The notes below the pieces were generated by a model. That model was not told where the DNA came from. It searched no databases and was given only the letters and a program-made list of their open reading frames with translations. From Pyricularia pennisetigena (lineage: Eukaryota; Ascomycota; Sordariomycetes; Magnaporthales; Pyriculariaceae), in the NCBI RefSeq assembly GCF_004337985.1, contig NW_021940924.1, positions 248,001-312,000 of the forward strand: a DNA stretch of 64,000 nucleotides, in the 5' to 3' direction. Of this stretch, positions 9,195 to 19,887 are shown piece by piece (the stretch's first letter is position 1; each line of letters opens with the position of its first letter). Made by a program: the position numbers and the translations under genes.

Positions 9195-9670
9195 CAAGCC
9201 TCCCGCATAGCTTTCTCCCGTGTTTGAGTCCCGTGCGATTGAGGACAAGCAAATGGACTTTATCAACCGCTGGACGAAGCGATTTGCCCAGCGTGTTCCG
9301 ACTGGTTGCACGTTCCGCGCAGCTATATGATCGGCCATTGCGGCCAAATCAGCGATCTAAGGCGGAAACCCTCGGGAATTTAAGTCCAATATGTATCGAA
9401 CAACCACCCCCTCGTCGCTTTCTGTGAAGCTTTGCAATTTGGGCCGACGGTCGGCCAAAGGAGTGGCCGTTTGTTCTGTCCCGCAAGGTTGATCGCGGCA
9501 TTATAAATTGCAGCGATCTTCCAAATGCTAACTTTTCCCCGATCGAAGCTCGCTCAGAGCAAGAATGATTTGCGCATCGCGATTTGTTGATTTCATAGTG
9601 AAAAAAACGCATGTTGCAATTGAAAGACGGTGTTGGGCTGAAAAATGGCCGGGGTACTGTATATCCACGT
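9195..9670 (-). pseudogene. Pogo/Fot1 transposase relic, 5' end only
   Basis: Read from the right: a TIR-like end (CCACGT followed by TA at 9671), a start like MKSTNRDAQIILALSELRSG, then stops, then AAMADHIAARNVQPVGTRWANRFVQR. All of it matches the N-terminal third of the transposase at 24111-25781. Homology then ends at about 9195-9230. The left terminal repeat and the catalytic domain are missing. Confidence 0.75.
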
Positions 9671-10248
9671 TATACGATTTGCATTTTCGGTGTTTAAGCC
9701 ATTGAATCACCGAAGCGCAAACGTTAGTCACTGAAAAGATGGAATGAGTTCAGTTTAGAATGGGATCTCTTGAACAATTCGTCAAATCTAACTTTCCGAA
9801 GGCGAGACCAAAAGATTACACCCTACAAAGTGGTTATCTGTTGGATGAGAAACTCCAAGTGCACAGCAAGCCGTCAACTTTGGTTGGATTGCATGTGCCT
9901 TGCTCAACGAGCTAGCGCTCATCGTGTACCTTAGTACAGACGGGGCTGACTACATCAAAATTTGCTCGCATTCTCTTTGCGACCCCTTTTATTAGGTAGC
10001 AATACCTGCGCCTGCCCGCCAGAAAAAAAGCAGCAATGCGGATCGAAACCTGGAGCTTGAGTGAAGACACGCCTCTGACTGGTGTTGAGAGGGGCCAAGT
10101 GATCTGGACAATGAGCGCAACGTGGCGGACCTTTCCCTCGTTTAATGGCGTAATCGTTATTTCTTGCCATTGAAGGCATTGGATGCAGATTTTGTATTAA
10201 CAAAAAGACGTTTAGAACCAGCGTATCAAAACCGAAAAGGAGACCTTT
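9671..10248. other. Intergenic, nothing recognised
   Basis: Only short frames without recognisable motifs. Confidence 0.5.
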
Positions 10249-10505
10249 ATGATTTCCATATTAAGATTGCCAATTAGTGAAACTGCGCTGAAAGTCCAGT
10301 TCCCATACTGGCCTCCATGCTGGCTTCCATGCTGGGCCACCATCAAAGCGACCGCATTTGCCTCCTATTTTCTAAAGCATACCGGCAATCTCACGTATAT
10401 GGTTAAGGGGAGAATAGGATTTGACAGCATAAATGGGTTTGACATGTACATGTCTGACACCGATAAGGGTTGGCGCAAGCTAAAGAAGGAGGGTGCGATA
10501 TTATG
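10249..10505 (+). pseudogene. C-terminal fragment of a BTB-family gene
   Basis: The segment ETALKVQFPYW followed by MVKGRIGFDSINGFDM and DKGWRKLKKE matches the C-terminal ~75 residues of the BTB gene at 19887-21214 (EAALQIQSPSW, MIKGKIVFDNINGFSM, DKGWHKLKKE). The BTB domain itself is absent, so this is a third, mostly deleted copy. Confidence 0.65.
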
Positions 10506-10646
10506 ATGCCAGCAGGCGAGTGCGTACGTCAAAATTTCAGAGTAGTTATCGGCACAACCGCAGGTGGCTGTGGCGGTCGATGTGTTTGCAGTCTAGAACT
10601 AGTACGATGTTGCATACCAGACCCTGGGAATCCCACACAGCTATAT

Positions 10647-11826
10647 TCATCTTGAAGCCCCTTTGATAAACGAGGCATTAGCAAGGGCATTCGCCTGTGT
10701 CTTCCAAATCGGAGCTGCCATCTTAAGCAGCTCGGAGCCGAAACTTTCGAGAATCTCTTCAGCAGTCCAACGATCCTCCTGCCATTCCACCCTCTCCTCC
10801 CCACTTTGAGTAGGAAAGGTCGCCAACCGCCATACCTCTCTCCACCATTCGATCGCTGACAGAGCTTCTAGTGAATCGCTCTGCACGTTCTTGGCAATAA
10901 GGTAGAATGATGACCGTTTCGCATGCCCAGCCGTGGGCTTGTGCAGCACAACGTCGGCGAATCGGGAGAAGGTATATAAAGTTTGGATTGATCTCCATGC
11001 CTCAACTTTGTGCATTAGGAAGATAATTGTACCGCCGGGCCTGAGACGCTTGAGGCCTAGAACGAGCTGCGACGCCGTCAAGCGCCTGGCTTCGGATTTT
11101 TCTCGGTATGGTGCCAGTTCCTGATTTCGGAGAACTTGGCCGTCGCAGAGGACCAAGTCGAACATCCTTTCGTCTATGAGGGGCCGCGACAGAAACTTGT
11201 CAGCTTCGGGATGGTCGGGCGGGACGTTTGCGATCCCCATGTCTGCCGCAAGCATCGTAATGTCTACAAAGTGCTTTTCCAATCGAGTTGTTTTCGGCAG
11301 CAAACATTTGTGGCCTCCATCAACCACAGGAAGACTAAAAGCTACAGCCTTCGCTTTCGGGTTATACTGTAGGGCTATGTTGAGAAACCCTCCGGGGGCC
11401 ATGCACATATCGAGGATCCACGGGTCATCTTCGCCGTTGGAAACGATCTTAAACACAGACACTGCATTTTGCAGTTGGCTGCCGATTTTTTGCATCAGGC
11501 TATAGAAAAATCTTGCGTTTTTTTCGCTTGGCTAATCTGCGCTTTTGCGTTGTCGCTGGAAAAACTGATCGCCTTCAGGGTTTCTCCACCCCTGGAATCC
11601 AGACTGTTAGTAACTACAGGCTCCAGCTAGTCGCTTCAGACGGGTTATTCACCTGTTCGCGAAGAGCATTAAGCTCCCTTAGCTCCGGAGAGTTCCTTGT
11701 CAAATAGGCAGTGACAGCATGCCACGGACCTGGGCATTTGTGATGATCGCCATCAGTGGCAACCAATTGTTTATTCTCATCCAGCTCTGGACGCTCTTTT
11801 GGTGTATTTTTGTCAGCCCTCCGCAT
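10647..11826 (-). pseudogene. FtsJ-like SAM methyltransferase with a single in-frame stop
   Basis: Exon 1 is 11826-11653, the intron 11652-11592 (GTGAAT...TTACTAACAG...CCAG) and exon 2 11591-10647. The joined frame gives ELRELNALREQ then GWRNPEGDQFFQRQR. The SAM-binding motif ILDMCMAPGGF, FDLVLCDGQVL and RLRPGGTIIFLMHK mark an RrmJ/FtsJ-type fold, as in fungal 2'-O-methyltransferase-like proteins of unknown substrate. One codon at 11534-11532 is TAG where the context (ADxPSEKNARFFY) suggests Gln: a single C-to-T change. Translation from the Met at 11495 would still give 282 residues including the SAM motif, so a shortened product is possible. Confidence 0.75.
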
Positions 11827-12645
11827 TATAATGTAATCATATTATATTTGAATCTGGATGCCGGTATTCAATTCTCGAAAAGACCAGCATACGCTCGGTT
11901 ACTTATGTCTTTTCATGGGTTTGAAAATTCTGAAACAGTGTGTGATACAGTGCCATTATTTCTGGCCCCGCATTGCATGCAAGCTGGTACTAAATTTCTG
12001 ACGAAAAATACGGGCCACTTTCGAATTACAACATGAAAGTACCATATCAAAATTCTTTCAAGGTGCCACAAGAGGTCAATGTAATAGGTGGTGCTTGCGT
12101 AGTACTCGTCCGATCAGAACCAGGAGTGTCATGGAATTATCATTAATTCAGATGCTTGTATCGATTTGGCTCGCTCACCCATAACGAACTTAGGAGAGCC
12201 CTGCATAAACAGCTGTAGGACAATTTCTCCTGACCAATGGACAAACCAGACAGCTTTACATTGGAGATTCTCAATACGATCGAACCAGAGCTTCAAAATG
12301 CTGTAATATTGATGGTCCCCAATCTGATAAGGAGCCATAAGGGACACGAAATAGAAGCCAAGTGATTAAGAGATTTCAATTATATAGGGATCTCATAACT
12401 GTGAGGCGTAAGTCTTAATTTGTTCCCCAGAGAAACATTGGCCCTAACTGGACCGTTACGCGACGTTCCAAAGGACAGTGGTCGTATCCCTGGACCAGTT
12501 ACTTTCGGCGTTTGACAAACCCACAAAATGTCAAAACGTCGTTTTCTGGTTGCAGGACCTATGACCAGTAAATGCCACGTTACAAAGCAGGCCCAGCCGG
12601 AGTTTTATTATCGTTGACCAGTGAAAGAGCTATCAAAACGTTATC
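11827..12645. other. Intergenic, nothing recognised
   Basis: Short frames only (for example a 72-codon minus-strand frame at 12129-12347) with no family resemblance. Confidence 0.5.
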
Positions 12646-12746
12646 TCTATGCAGGAGGCCCTCCATTTTCGTGGCTTGGAACAACAGCGCAATCCGATTC
12701 GCGGGCTGGGCGGCAAAATGCGGGGTCCAGCGTCGCAAGCGGTCTG
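12646..12746 (+). repeat. Short dispersed repeat, reference copy (~100 bp)
   Basis: It starts CTATGCAGGAGGCCCTCC and includes GGCAAAATGCGGGGTCCAGC. Related copies lie at 22048-22146 (minus, closest), 27983-28062 (minus), 19485-19556 (plus, 3' part) and 8672-8722 (plus, 5' part). It is non-coding, and no terminal inverted repeat or poly(A) tail is evident. Confidence 0.65.
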
Positions 12747-12948
12747 TCGTTGGGGCTGGTAAACAGGCAGAATTTTCCCGTCCCGTTTTGCCTTCAAATC
12801 CGCTTTATTCCTTTGGGCTGCTTCCGTGATTTTCATACGTCATTTACCCCGGCATACATCCTTTTACCTGTTAAAAACACTCCCATAGCATTCCGACCAA
12901 TCAGAGCGCCTCGGGTGAAACAGCAGGAGCCAGGATGGGGTAGAAAAC

Positions 12949-13390
12949 TGTTACGATCATGGTATCGGGTAACCTGTTCTTATGGTAAAGTACAGTGGGT
13001 TGAAGCAATTGAGCGTCTGACTGGTTAACTGGGGGTTCTCAATGACTGGGGGTGAAGTTATGATCGTTCTCAAGTAAGTCTTGAGGTTAACTAGGGTATA
13101 AGATTGATTGCTGCTCAGCAATCTTAGAATCGAATTTATCTACATGGTAATGAACGTGTCTTTATATAGGCTGTGTCCCAAACGTGATCTCTCGTGATCT
13201 GTTTGATCTGTAATTCTCAACTGAGATTCTACAGATCACAGAGATCCTCTCTTGGCGATCACGTGGTATCACGTGACTACTTATGTAATCCTCTTCCTGT
13301 CGGTCGGTGATTTCTCTGGGCGAGTGTCGTCAGGAGGGGTGTGCCCCCACCTGGCCTCCCTGGTACCGGCCCAACTGTCTGGTCGTAACA
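12949..13390. mobile_element. Solo LTR (442 bp) with 5-bp target-site duplication
   Basis: It begins TGTTACGATC and ends GGTCGTAACA, so the outer 8 bases are perfect inverted repeats. AAAAC precedes it (12944-12948) and follows it (13391-13395), a clean 5-bp target duplication. A diverged copy starts at 54523. A stretch rich in GATC words lies near 13190-13260. It is the remnant of an LTR element removed by LTR-LTR recombination. Confidence 0.85.
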
Positions 13391-13395
13391 AAAAC

Positions 13396-14550
13396 GCAGT
13401 CCCGAAGTTAACAACATTACGTAAATTTGGCCCTTAGCACCAGTCAACTTCAGGTTTTAAAGGTATAGGATGGACAAATAGCTGCCCTCGCTGTTGAGAA
13501 CCAATTACGGTGAGTCCGAGCCCCAACAAAATCAGCACCACGCCTTCGTCAGGGAGAAGGTAGCTTTAAAGGCTTATCGGAACATTCTGCGTGCCTTATA
13601 GCCGAAGATGCAGCGATAATACGATATAACCCGCATTGTAGGCGACGGTTCGGTCCTATGTTGCCAGCGCCGGTAAGGAAGATGATGAGATTGAGAAAAG
13701 GATCCGCCTTGTGAGTAAAATGTAGACGAGGCAAAATGCAGCGTTACGGGCGCCAGTTTTGCTGCTTCTGGTCACAGGTAGTTGGTTAATTCGATGGTAG
13801 GTATTAGTATTTGTTGACTACATAAAATTACTATTGGTTGACGATGCCAAAAGAGCTGGTCTGACATGCACCCTCGAAATTCGCACGCGTGATGTTCAAT
13901 GGAAGGTTAGCAGGGTAGTAATGCTAAGTGAAAACGTGCGCGGGTTTGTAGCGTTAAGGTGGGATGTTGTTACCTTTAATTAACTTAAGCGGCAAGGGTT
14001 GGCTACGTGAAATGGCCCAAATACAGCTAGCTACCCTCTCCTTTCCCATCCAAGTCACCAGACAACAAACGGACAAACGGAAACTGCTTCTCCACTTCTC
14101 CATGAGACGGCACCCACCCATCTTTTTACTGTGTCAAGTCCGACCAGCATGTGCTGTCCGTTTATCTTATACTCTTCAATAAACGCTTATGCGTTGGGGC
14201 GACAACCAAAATGCGTTTATCTAAATTGGAATATTTTGCCAATTGGATCGTGACTACTATCAAACATACCCAAGCCTCGGGCCCCACACTATCACAACGA
14301 TACAGGCCCGATTTTTGCCCCAACCGGAGTAACGTAATTTATCATCCTATCATACAACCTCCCCCGCCGCCAACTTGCTTCTGGCAGCATTATTGCTACC
14401 TTCGATGTTACAAAATTTAACTTATGGTTACAAAATCTGTAATCACAAATCAATTTAACCGTTAATCTTCCAGTTTTCTTTTGGAAAAATTTTAGCAATC
14501 CGCTCCTGAGTGTTAATTACGGCAATGTTTCGAATTCTGGGATTGACAAA
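13396..14550. other. Intergenic, nothing recognised
   Basis: No frame with recognisable content on either strand. Confidence 0.5.
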
Positions 14551-15421
14551 ATGACTTTCATTTGTGGCATTTGTTGGCGCGAGTTTCCCGCAGGCTGGAA
14601 CTCCCGTGAGCAGCATATGAAAGCTATGGGTTACGAGCAACCGCAGTTCGAATGCAACGATTGTAATCGCTATTTCGCAACACAGTAAGCTGTAAACCAG
14701 CACATGGACGCCCTAGGTCATTGGGCTGAGTCGGATGAGTCGGAGTACGAATGCGATGATTGTTCCGATGCGTTCTCTGATGAAGAAAACCTCCGCGATC
14801 ACGAGATTAGCGAGCACTTCTACTGTGACCTTTATAATCGGTATTTCCAAGACGAAAATAGCATCAAAAACGTACGTGCCACAATCTTTGAGGGTAAAGC
14901 AGTTGGACTGACTATCGTTCATAGCACCTTTATGGTAGTGGTTATCGCAAAATGGACCTAGCCTGCCCTTTTTGCAAAACGATGCGTACTAACGCAACAG
15001 GGTTGATCCATCACCTGGAGCGCGGATCCTGCCCAAACGCCCCCATTGACCGAGCAAAGCTCCACGATGAAATCCAACGCCGTGATCCCAACAGCATCCT
15101 TACCAACAAACTTCCTACGTGGCAAAACATTGATACCTACGAGGCCACACAGAAGGCTTGGAATGCAAATTCCAACGGGTTTGATTGCTACTTTTGCCAT
15201 CGTAGTTTCAAGAAGCTCGAATTACTAAATCAACATCTCGGATCACCGAAGCACCGGCAGGATATTTACCACTGTCCTAATCGCTAATGCGACAAAGAGT
15301 TTCCAACCCTTGCTGCGATTATCAACCATTTAAAAAGCGAGAGTTGCCAATTTATACGCTTCGAGGTTGTTCAGCAAATTGCTCAGCGAATTATCACCCC
15401 GGGGCGAATGATAGCCTTTTG
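14551..15421 (+). pseudogene. C2H2 zinc-finger gene with two stop codons
   Basis: The frame begins MTFICGICWREFPAGWNSREQH and shows a series of C2H2-type fingers (FECNDCNRYF, YECDDCSDAF, LACPFCKTM, FDCYFCHRSF, YHCPNRxCDKEF). An intron at 14872-14924 (GTACGT...TAG) restores NHLYGSGYRKMDLACPFC. Two TAA stops interrupt it, one after FATQ (about 14686-14688) and one after YHCPNR (15285-15287). Gene layout and fingers match the intact paralogue at 22269-23207. It belongs to a common fungal multi-finger family of unknown function. Confidence 0.8.
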
Positions 15422-16266
15422 AAGAATTTTGTTCACATATGGATTGCTGTTGTAATTTTTCCCCGTGTGTCAAAGGCATAATTTCGCTCGAACTGAGGGT
15501 AAACAGCGTGTTAGCTAGAATCTCTGGAAGCTGAATCTATCTCAGTAAGCTCTTTACGGTACTACTGTGGCTTTGTATTACATATTTTTATTCACGACAA
15601 CCTCCGTAACGCCCATAAGAATTTTCACATGCGAAAACTTATTGTGGTAAATTTAAAACCCTTGCCGCTGTTGTGTGATTTGAACAAGTTTCGCTTAGTT
15701 TTCTGTGAGCGTTTGCTGGGAGATTTTGCCGTACAGTGGTTAGCGTATAACATTTTCAGCATTGCTAACTGCCGTTTATATGATTTTCGCTGCAAACGTG
15801 GTGTCGCGGACGTTTACCCCACCATTTCCCCATCCCCCCGCCCAAAAAACCCATTAATTAAAATACGATGTTCAGACCTGCAAACCCGCATGTTACCGCC
15901 CCTTGCCCCACAAATCCATCAATGGAACTTTCGACTGTGTTGCTTCGCTGGTGCGACCGTGCCGACGATTCGATCACTTCTGATAGGGAAGAAAAGTATT
16001 ATTGATGGAATGTTTGAAAATGGCGGACAGCAGTGATTTCAGCTTTTTGAAGCGGAGGTTATGTTTTCGTGCAGGCACTAAGCAGTATTTCCGCCTTGCT
16101 TTGTTGTGGAAGGGTTGGTCGTCGCTGTGCTGCTCGTTCTGGGAATACCGCTCTGCACCCGGCCTCAAAAAAGAGAAACTGGGATTCTTCAGAGGATAAT
16201 TGTACGTAATCATTAAGAGGCCCTGTCACGCAATACGCAATCCGATGTTCGACATTGCTCCAGATT
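15422..16266. other. Intergenic, nothing recognised
   Basis: A 135-codon plus-strand frame at 15629-16036 has no motif and looks random. Confidence 0.4.
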
Positions 16267-16893
16267 TCACAACCCCGACTCCATTCGCCCAATCACAGTT
16301 CCAGCTGATGCAGCCATGGCTCCCCCTACGACCTGGACCGCTCCAAACACTGTCGCTGCTCCGTAACCTCCCATCGCTGCGCTCTGACAAGTGGCGAAGA
16401 GTGAAGGCGCAACCACGCTGCCTAAGCCACTTTGGGTAGCGGCTGCAATACTACCTATGGACCGAAAGGCTTTCGTTAACTGACACTCGGGTTTTCCACC
16501 TCTTTATCCCGATTTCGAAAATTCTTGCCCTAGATACCCAAACTCACCTGCAACAGGCCCCGACGCGCTAAAGCCAACCGCACCCAGCGCTGGGAGCGCA
16601 AGTACAGCGGGTGCAGCAACCATGGCGATTCCGGCTGCCCCTACGATTACCGCAGCTGCTTTGCCGTAGTTTCCGGTGATGTCTTGAGCTGCCTGGGCTG
16701 CAGCATCGGGGATTTTTTCGCCGACTTTCTCGGCCATAATTTTGGCACTATCAACTGCCTCGCTTGCCAGCTGAGCTGCTTGGTCCACCAACGGAATGGG
16801 TTTTATAGCCTTTTCGACTATTTCCTTCGAGATGTCGCATGCTGTTTTAATGGCGGCCTTGGAGGCATCGGCTGTGAGCTTGATGGTCATCAT
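16267..16893 (-). CDS. ISG12/IFI6-IFI27-like small membrane protein
   Basis: Exon 1 is 16893-16548, the intron 16547-16455 (93 bp, GTGAGT...CCATAG) and exon 2 16454-16267, giving 177 residues in one frame. The N-terminal half is an Ala/Lys-rich amphipathic region (ASEAVDSAKIMAEKVGEKI). The C-terminal half is hydrophobic and Gly/Ala-rich (VIVGAAGIAMVAAPAVLALP, then GSIAAATQSGLGSVVA). This is the pattern of the interferon-inducible ISG12 family, which in animals sits in mitochondrial or ER membranes. Fungal members are often in lineage-specific sets and their role is unknown. No defect is seen. It is divergent from the MATE gene, about 600 bp apart. Confidence 0.75.
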
Positions 16894-17494
16894 TTGTGTA
16901 AGCGTAATTGTGTTCTAAAAACGTGCATATAAATTGGCTATATTTTACTATGGGGAAATCTATACTAAAATATTTGACGACTCAAAATATCGGCATGCGT
17001 TTGTTTGTCTGATATGCGAGTTCGATAGGGGGTTCGAAAGCGGCGGGCCTCCCACATAACGTCCCGTGTCTGGGTGCTATGCGATAGGGCCTAAGTTTTA
17101 GCTTATCACACTAGCGTGCACAATACATGCAGTAGCGTCGCATTGGCAAGATGCTAGATGCCCTCACTGACGTACGACTGGTAAAAGCCTAAAAATACCT
17201 TTTATCCATTCATTAGTAGCGACAACTACCTTGAGTCGAGTCAATTGCAGTTATTGTTTAGACCGAGAGAACGATGAGTACTCGTGGCGCCAGATGAAAA
17301 ACTCTACCACATCATCTCAACGGCCTCCTGACCTCCGAGATTGTGCACTAGGTCTAGAACCAATCCTCAGGTAGATGGTTGCTGCGGGGTAAATTTCGTT
17401 GATATGTAGGGAGGTAGGTATCTTCCAGTCGACACTGCACTGACTTGGCGGCCTCACCTAATGGCGTAGTCAGTATCTCTGCGACTTTATTGTC
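16894..17494. promoter_or_regulatory. Intergenic region between divergent genes, probable two-way promoter
   Basis: The ISG12-like gene starts on the left strand and the MATE gene on the right strand, so both promoters must lie here. I see no distinctive motif. Confidence 0.35.
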
Positions 17495-19045
17495 ATGACA
17501 AAGAACCGTGTAGGCTACACGATGCTTCCTAAAGTCGACATCAGAGAGGCTGCCCGCCCATCTCCCCACGTCGAGGCCCGAGGGAGCAACCTCCCCAAGC
17601 TGCCGTCCAAAATACAATTCCACCGCGGAACCTACACTGGCGCCCTCATCTTCAATCTTGCTTCCTTCATCCTCCCTGCCCTGTACGGCACCCTGTCGAA
17701 ACTATGGGTCGCCAACATCGATTCCTCCCTGGTCGTCACAACAGACGCGTACACCTACATCGGCGTAGTCGCAGAGACCCTCAACGAAGGCCTCCCACGA
17801 GCGGCCTGGGTCATCATCGGTGACCATGCCTCTCGCACCCTCTCACAGCGGCTCCAGTTCTCAAACACGCTCATTCTCTTCCAGGCCTTCCTGGGTCTCA
17901 TAATGAGCCTGGCATTTGTGGGAGGGGCGAGGGGTTTCGCCGATGGCTTCGTGCCCATCGAGGTCCGCGAGGCAAGCATCACATATGTGCGGATCGGGGC
18001 GTTCAGCGCATTCAGCTCTTCAATTGAGACGGCTGTTGCGTCGGCTACCAGGGCGCTCGACCGACCTGACGTCCCACTAATCATGAACTCGGTCAAATTT
18101 GCTGTCAACATCATCTTGGACCTGCTGCTCATCTCTAAGATCCACGTTGGCTCCCATGAGCCCACAGTCAACATGCAAGCAGGTATTCAGCTTGCCTGCA
18201 ACCTGACATCTGCATTTATCGGCCTGGCATACTTTCTTTGGAGGAATACGGTTCAATACCAAAAGGAAAGAGGAAACACTCCACAGGAGTGGACTACAAC
18301 GAAGCCCCACTCCCGCGCACTCCTAATCTTGCTCCGTCCCGGCGTCCTGACTTTCATCGAGTCAGCAATCCGCAACGCACTTTATCTCTGGCTGGTAAGC
18401 AACATCGTATCAATGGGTTCGACATATGCGACAGCATGGGGCGTTTTCAACACGATACGGTGGGGCCTTGTCATGGTTCCGGTGCAGGCCCTTGAGCAGA
18501 CCTCGCTTGCATTGGTGGGCCACGCATGGGGTGACTGGCGTCGAGAAATCGGAGTCCAGATTCGCCGTCCAAAGGCCACCAAGCAGGCCATCTTCAAATT
18601 CACCCGGCCAGCTCTCATCTCCCTCGCCGTTGCTGTCGCCATCGAGGTCCCTGTCTGTCTGTTCCTTACATATTTTGGCGCTCGTCCTTTCGCCCGATAC
18701 CTCAGCGGCTCTGATGATGTTGCAGACGTGACGGCGATGATGTGGCGTACAATTGACTGGTGCTACATCTTCTACGCCGTGTCTACCATTCTAGCGACGA
18801 TCTTGTTAGCAACGCGACCAAGATGGTACCTTCTGCAAAGTCTAATGAGCAATATGCTTTACGTGTTGCCTTGGGCTATTGTATGCCAGACAGCTAGCTT
18901 GTCGGCTGATAAGGCCTGGACGTATCACAGTCTTGTTTTTGGCGGAAGTCTTGTGTTTAGCTTCGTCGATATTTGTGTCATAGATTGCCTCTGGATTTGG
19001 ACCTTGATGACAGGCAGAATGAGGCTAGAGGTGTTCAGGGATTAA
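17495..19045 (+). CDS. MATE-family efflux transporter
   Basis: A single-exon frame of 516 residues from ATG at 17495. After a ~45-residue polar N-terminus there are about a dozen hydrophobic segments, beginning [19 protein letters not shown]. The segment [32 protein letters not shown] is typical of the first half of MATE (multidrug and toxic compound extrusion) proteins, which are cation-driven exporters. Length and topology fit the family. No frameshift is seen, making it one of the few intact genes here. The start could also be the Met at residue 10. Confidence 0.8.
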   Translation: MTKNRVGYTMLPKVDIREAARPSPHVEARGSNLPKLPSKIQFHRGTYTGALIFNLASFILPALYGTLSKLWVANIDSSLVVTTDAYTYIGVVAETLNEGLPRAAWVIIGDHASRTLSQRLQFSNTLILFQAFLGLIMSLAFVGGARGFADGFVPIEVREASITYVRIGAFSAFSSSIETAVASATRALDRPDVPLIMNSVKFAVNIILDLLLISKIHVGSHEPTVNMQAGIQLACNLTSAFIGLAYFLWRNTVQYQKERGNTPQEWTTTKPHSRALLILLRPGVLTFIESAIRNALYLWLVSNIVSMGSTYATAWGVFNTIRWGLVMVPVQALEQTSLALVGHAWGDWRREIGVQIRRPKATKQAIFKFTRPALISLAVAVAIEVPVCLFLTYFGARPFARYLSGSDDVADVTAMMWRTIDWCYIFYAVSTILATILLATRPRWYLLQSLMSNMLYVLPWAIVCQTASLSADKAWTYHSLVFGGSLVFSFVDICVIDCLWIWTLMTGRMRLEVFRD

Positions 19046-19689
19046 GCAACAGGGGGACTCCTTGTCTGCTTGTCTGAATTGTTTGACCAGCAATCAACTG
19101 AAGGGGGCTTTATTTACCGGATAACAAAACACCGGCTAATCCCAGGCTCATTGGGATCAGTTTCCTTGGATTTTCAACTCTGACCATCTGTTTGGTACAC
19201 CCTGGAATGATGTAGGGCTCAAACAAACAAAGAAAATTTCGCAGGCTTCCCATCTCATCCTTCTAGAGAAACCTATTTATTCCATATCTAACTCCGCTGC
19301 TCTGTACCATTCTCGTACCTGATCATCGGCCTAATCCCAACTTTGCGGCTTCTCAAATTCAGGCAAATCAGAGGAAAGTGGTTTCGCACGTAACGGTGCT
19401 GGCTAGGTATTTTCCGAGCTAGCCAACCTGGCCGTTATCTTCAGCCAATACAAAACCTACTCGCTGTAGGCGGATAGATTTGAAGCAAGAGCGCAATCCA
19501 ATCTGAAAGCCTAGGGCGACAAACTGCGGGGTTCAGCGTCGCATGGTGACAATGGGGCCTTTTGAGGCGCATGGCGGTCCACTATACAGAAGATTTTGAA
19601 AGCTAGCTCTAACCGGTAGCGCATCCCGCGCGACAGCCATCGCAGCCACATCAGGTTCCCAGGCCCACGTCCTCTCAGGCTCCAGTTAG
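19046..19689. other. Intergenic; includes a partial dispersed repeat
   Basis: Bases 19485-19556 match the 3' part of the repeat at 12646-12746 (GCGGGGTTCAGCGTCGCATGG context). Nothing else is recognised. Confidence 0.5.
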
Positions 19690-19887
19690 TTTCCGCGGCC
19701 CAAACCAACGGTCAGCCAAAGAAATACGTCGTGCGATTCAGCGTTGAAGTGTCGTTCGAGGTACATTATAACGCGCTGCAATCTTTCGCAGATTCGGACT
19801 TTGAAGAAAACTGAAGCTCATTTAAAACGGTTTGGAAGAGAAAATGATGTTGGGCCGGAAAGTAGCCCACATACTGTGCATCCACGC
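19690..19887 (-). mobile_element. Pogo/Fot1 relic, 5' terminal ~200 bp
   Basis: The sequence matches the right-hand end of the relic at 43158-43919, including the inverted-repeat end GTGCATCCACGC and the flanking TA at 19888-19889. Only the terminus and the leader before the transposase remain. The insertion abuts the last codon of the BTB gene. Confidence 0.7.

Noticed and set aside
12621..13028. 135-codon plus-strand frame
   Set aside because: It runs through the dispersed repeat and into a solo LTR, so it is chance coding in repeats.
17030..17050. GGTTCGAA-like word as a possible tRNA T-arm
   Set aside because: No acceptor or anticodon arm could be folded around it by eye.
17755..18174. 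139-codon minus-strand frame
   Set aside because: Antisense of the MATE transporter.
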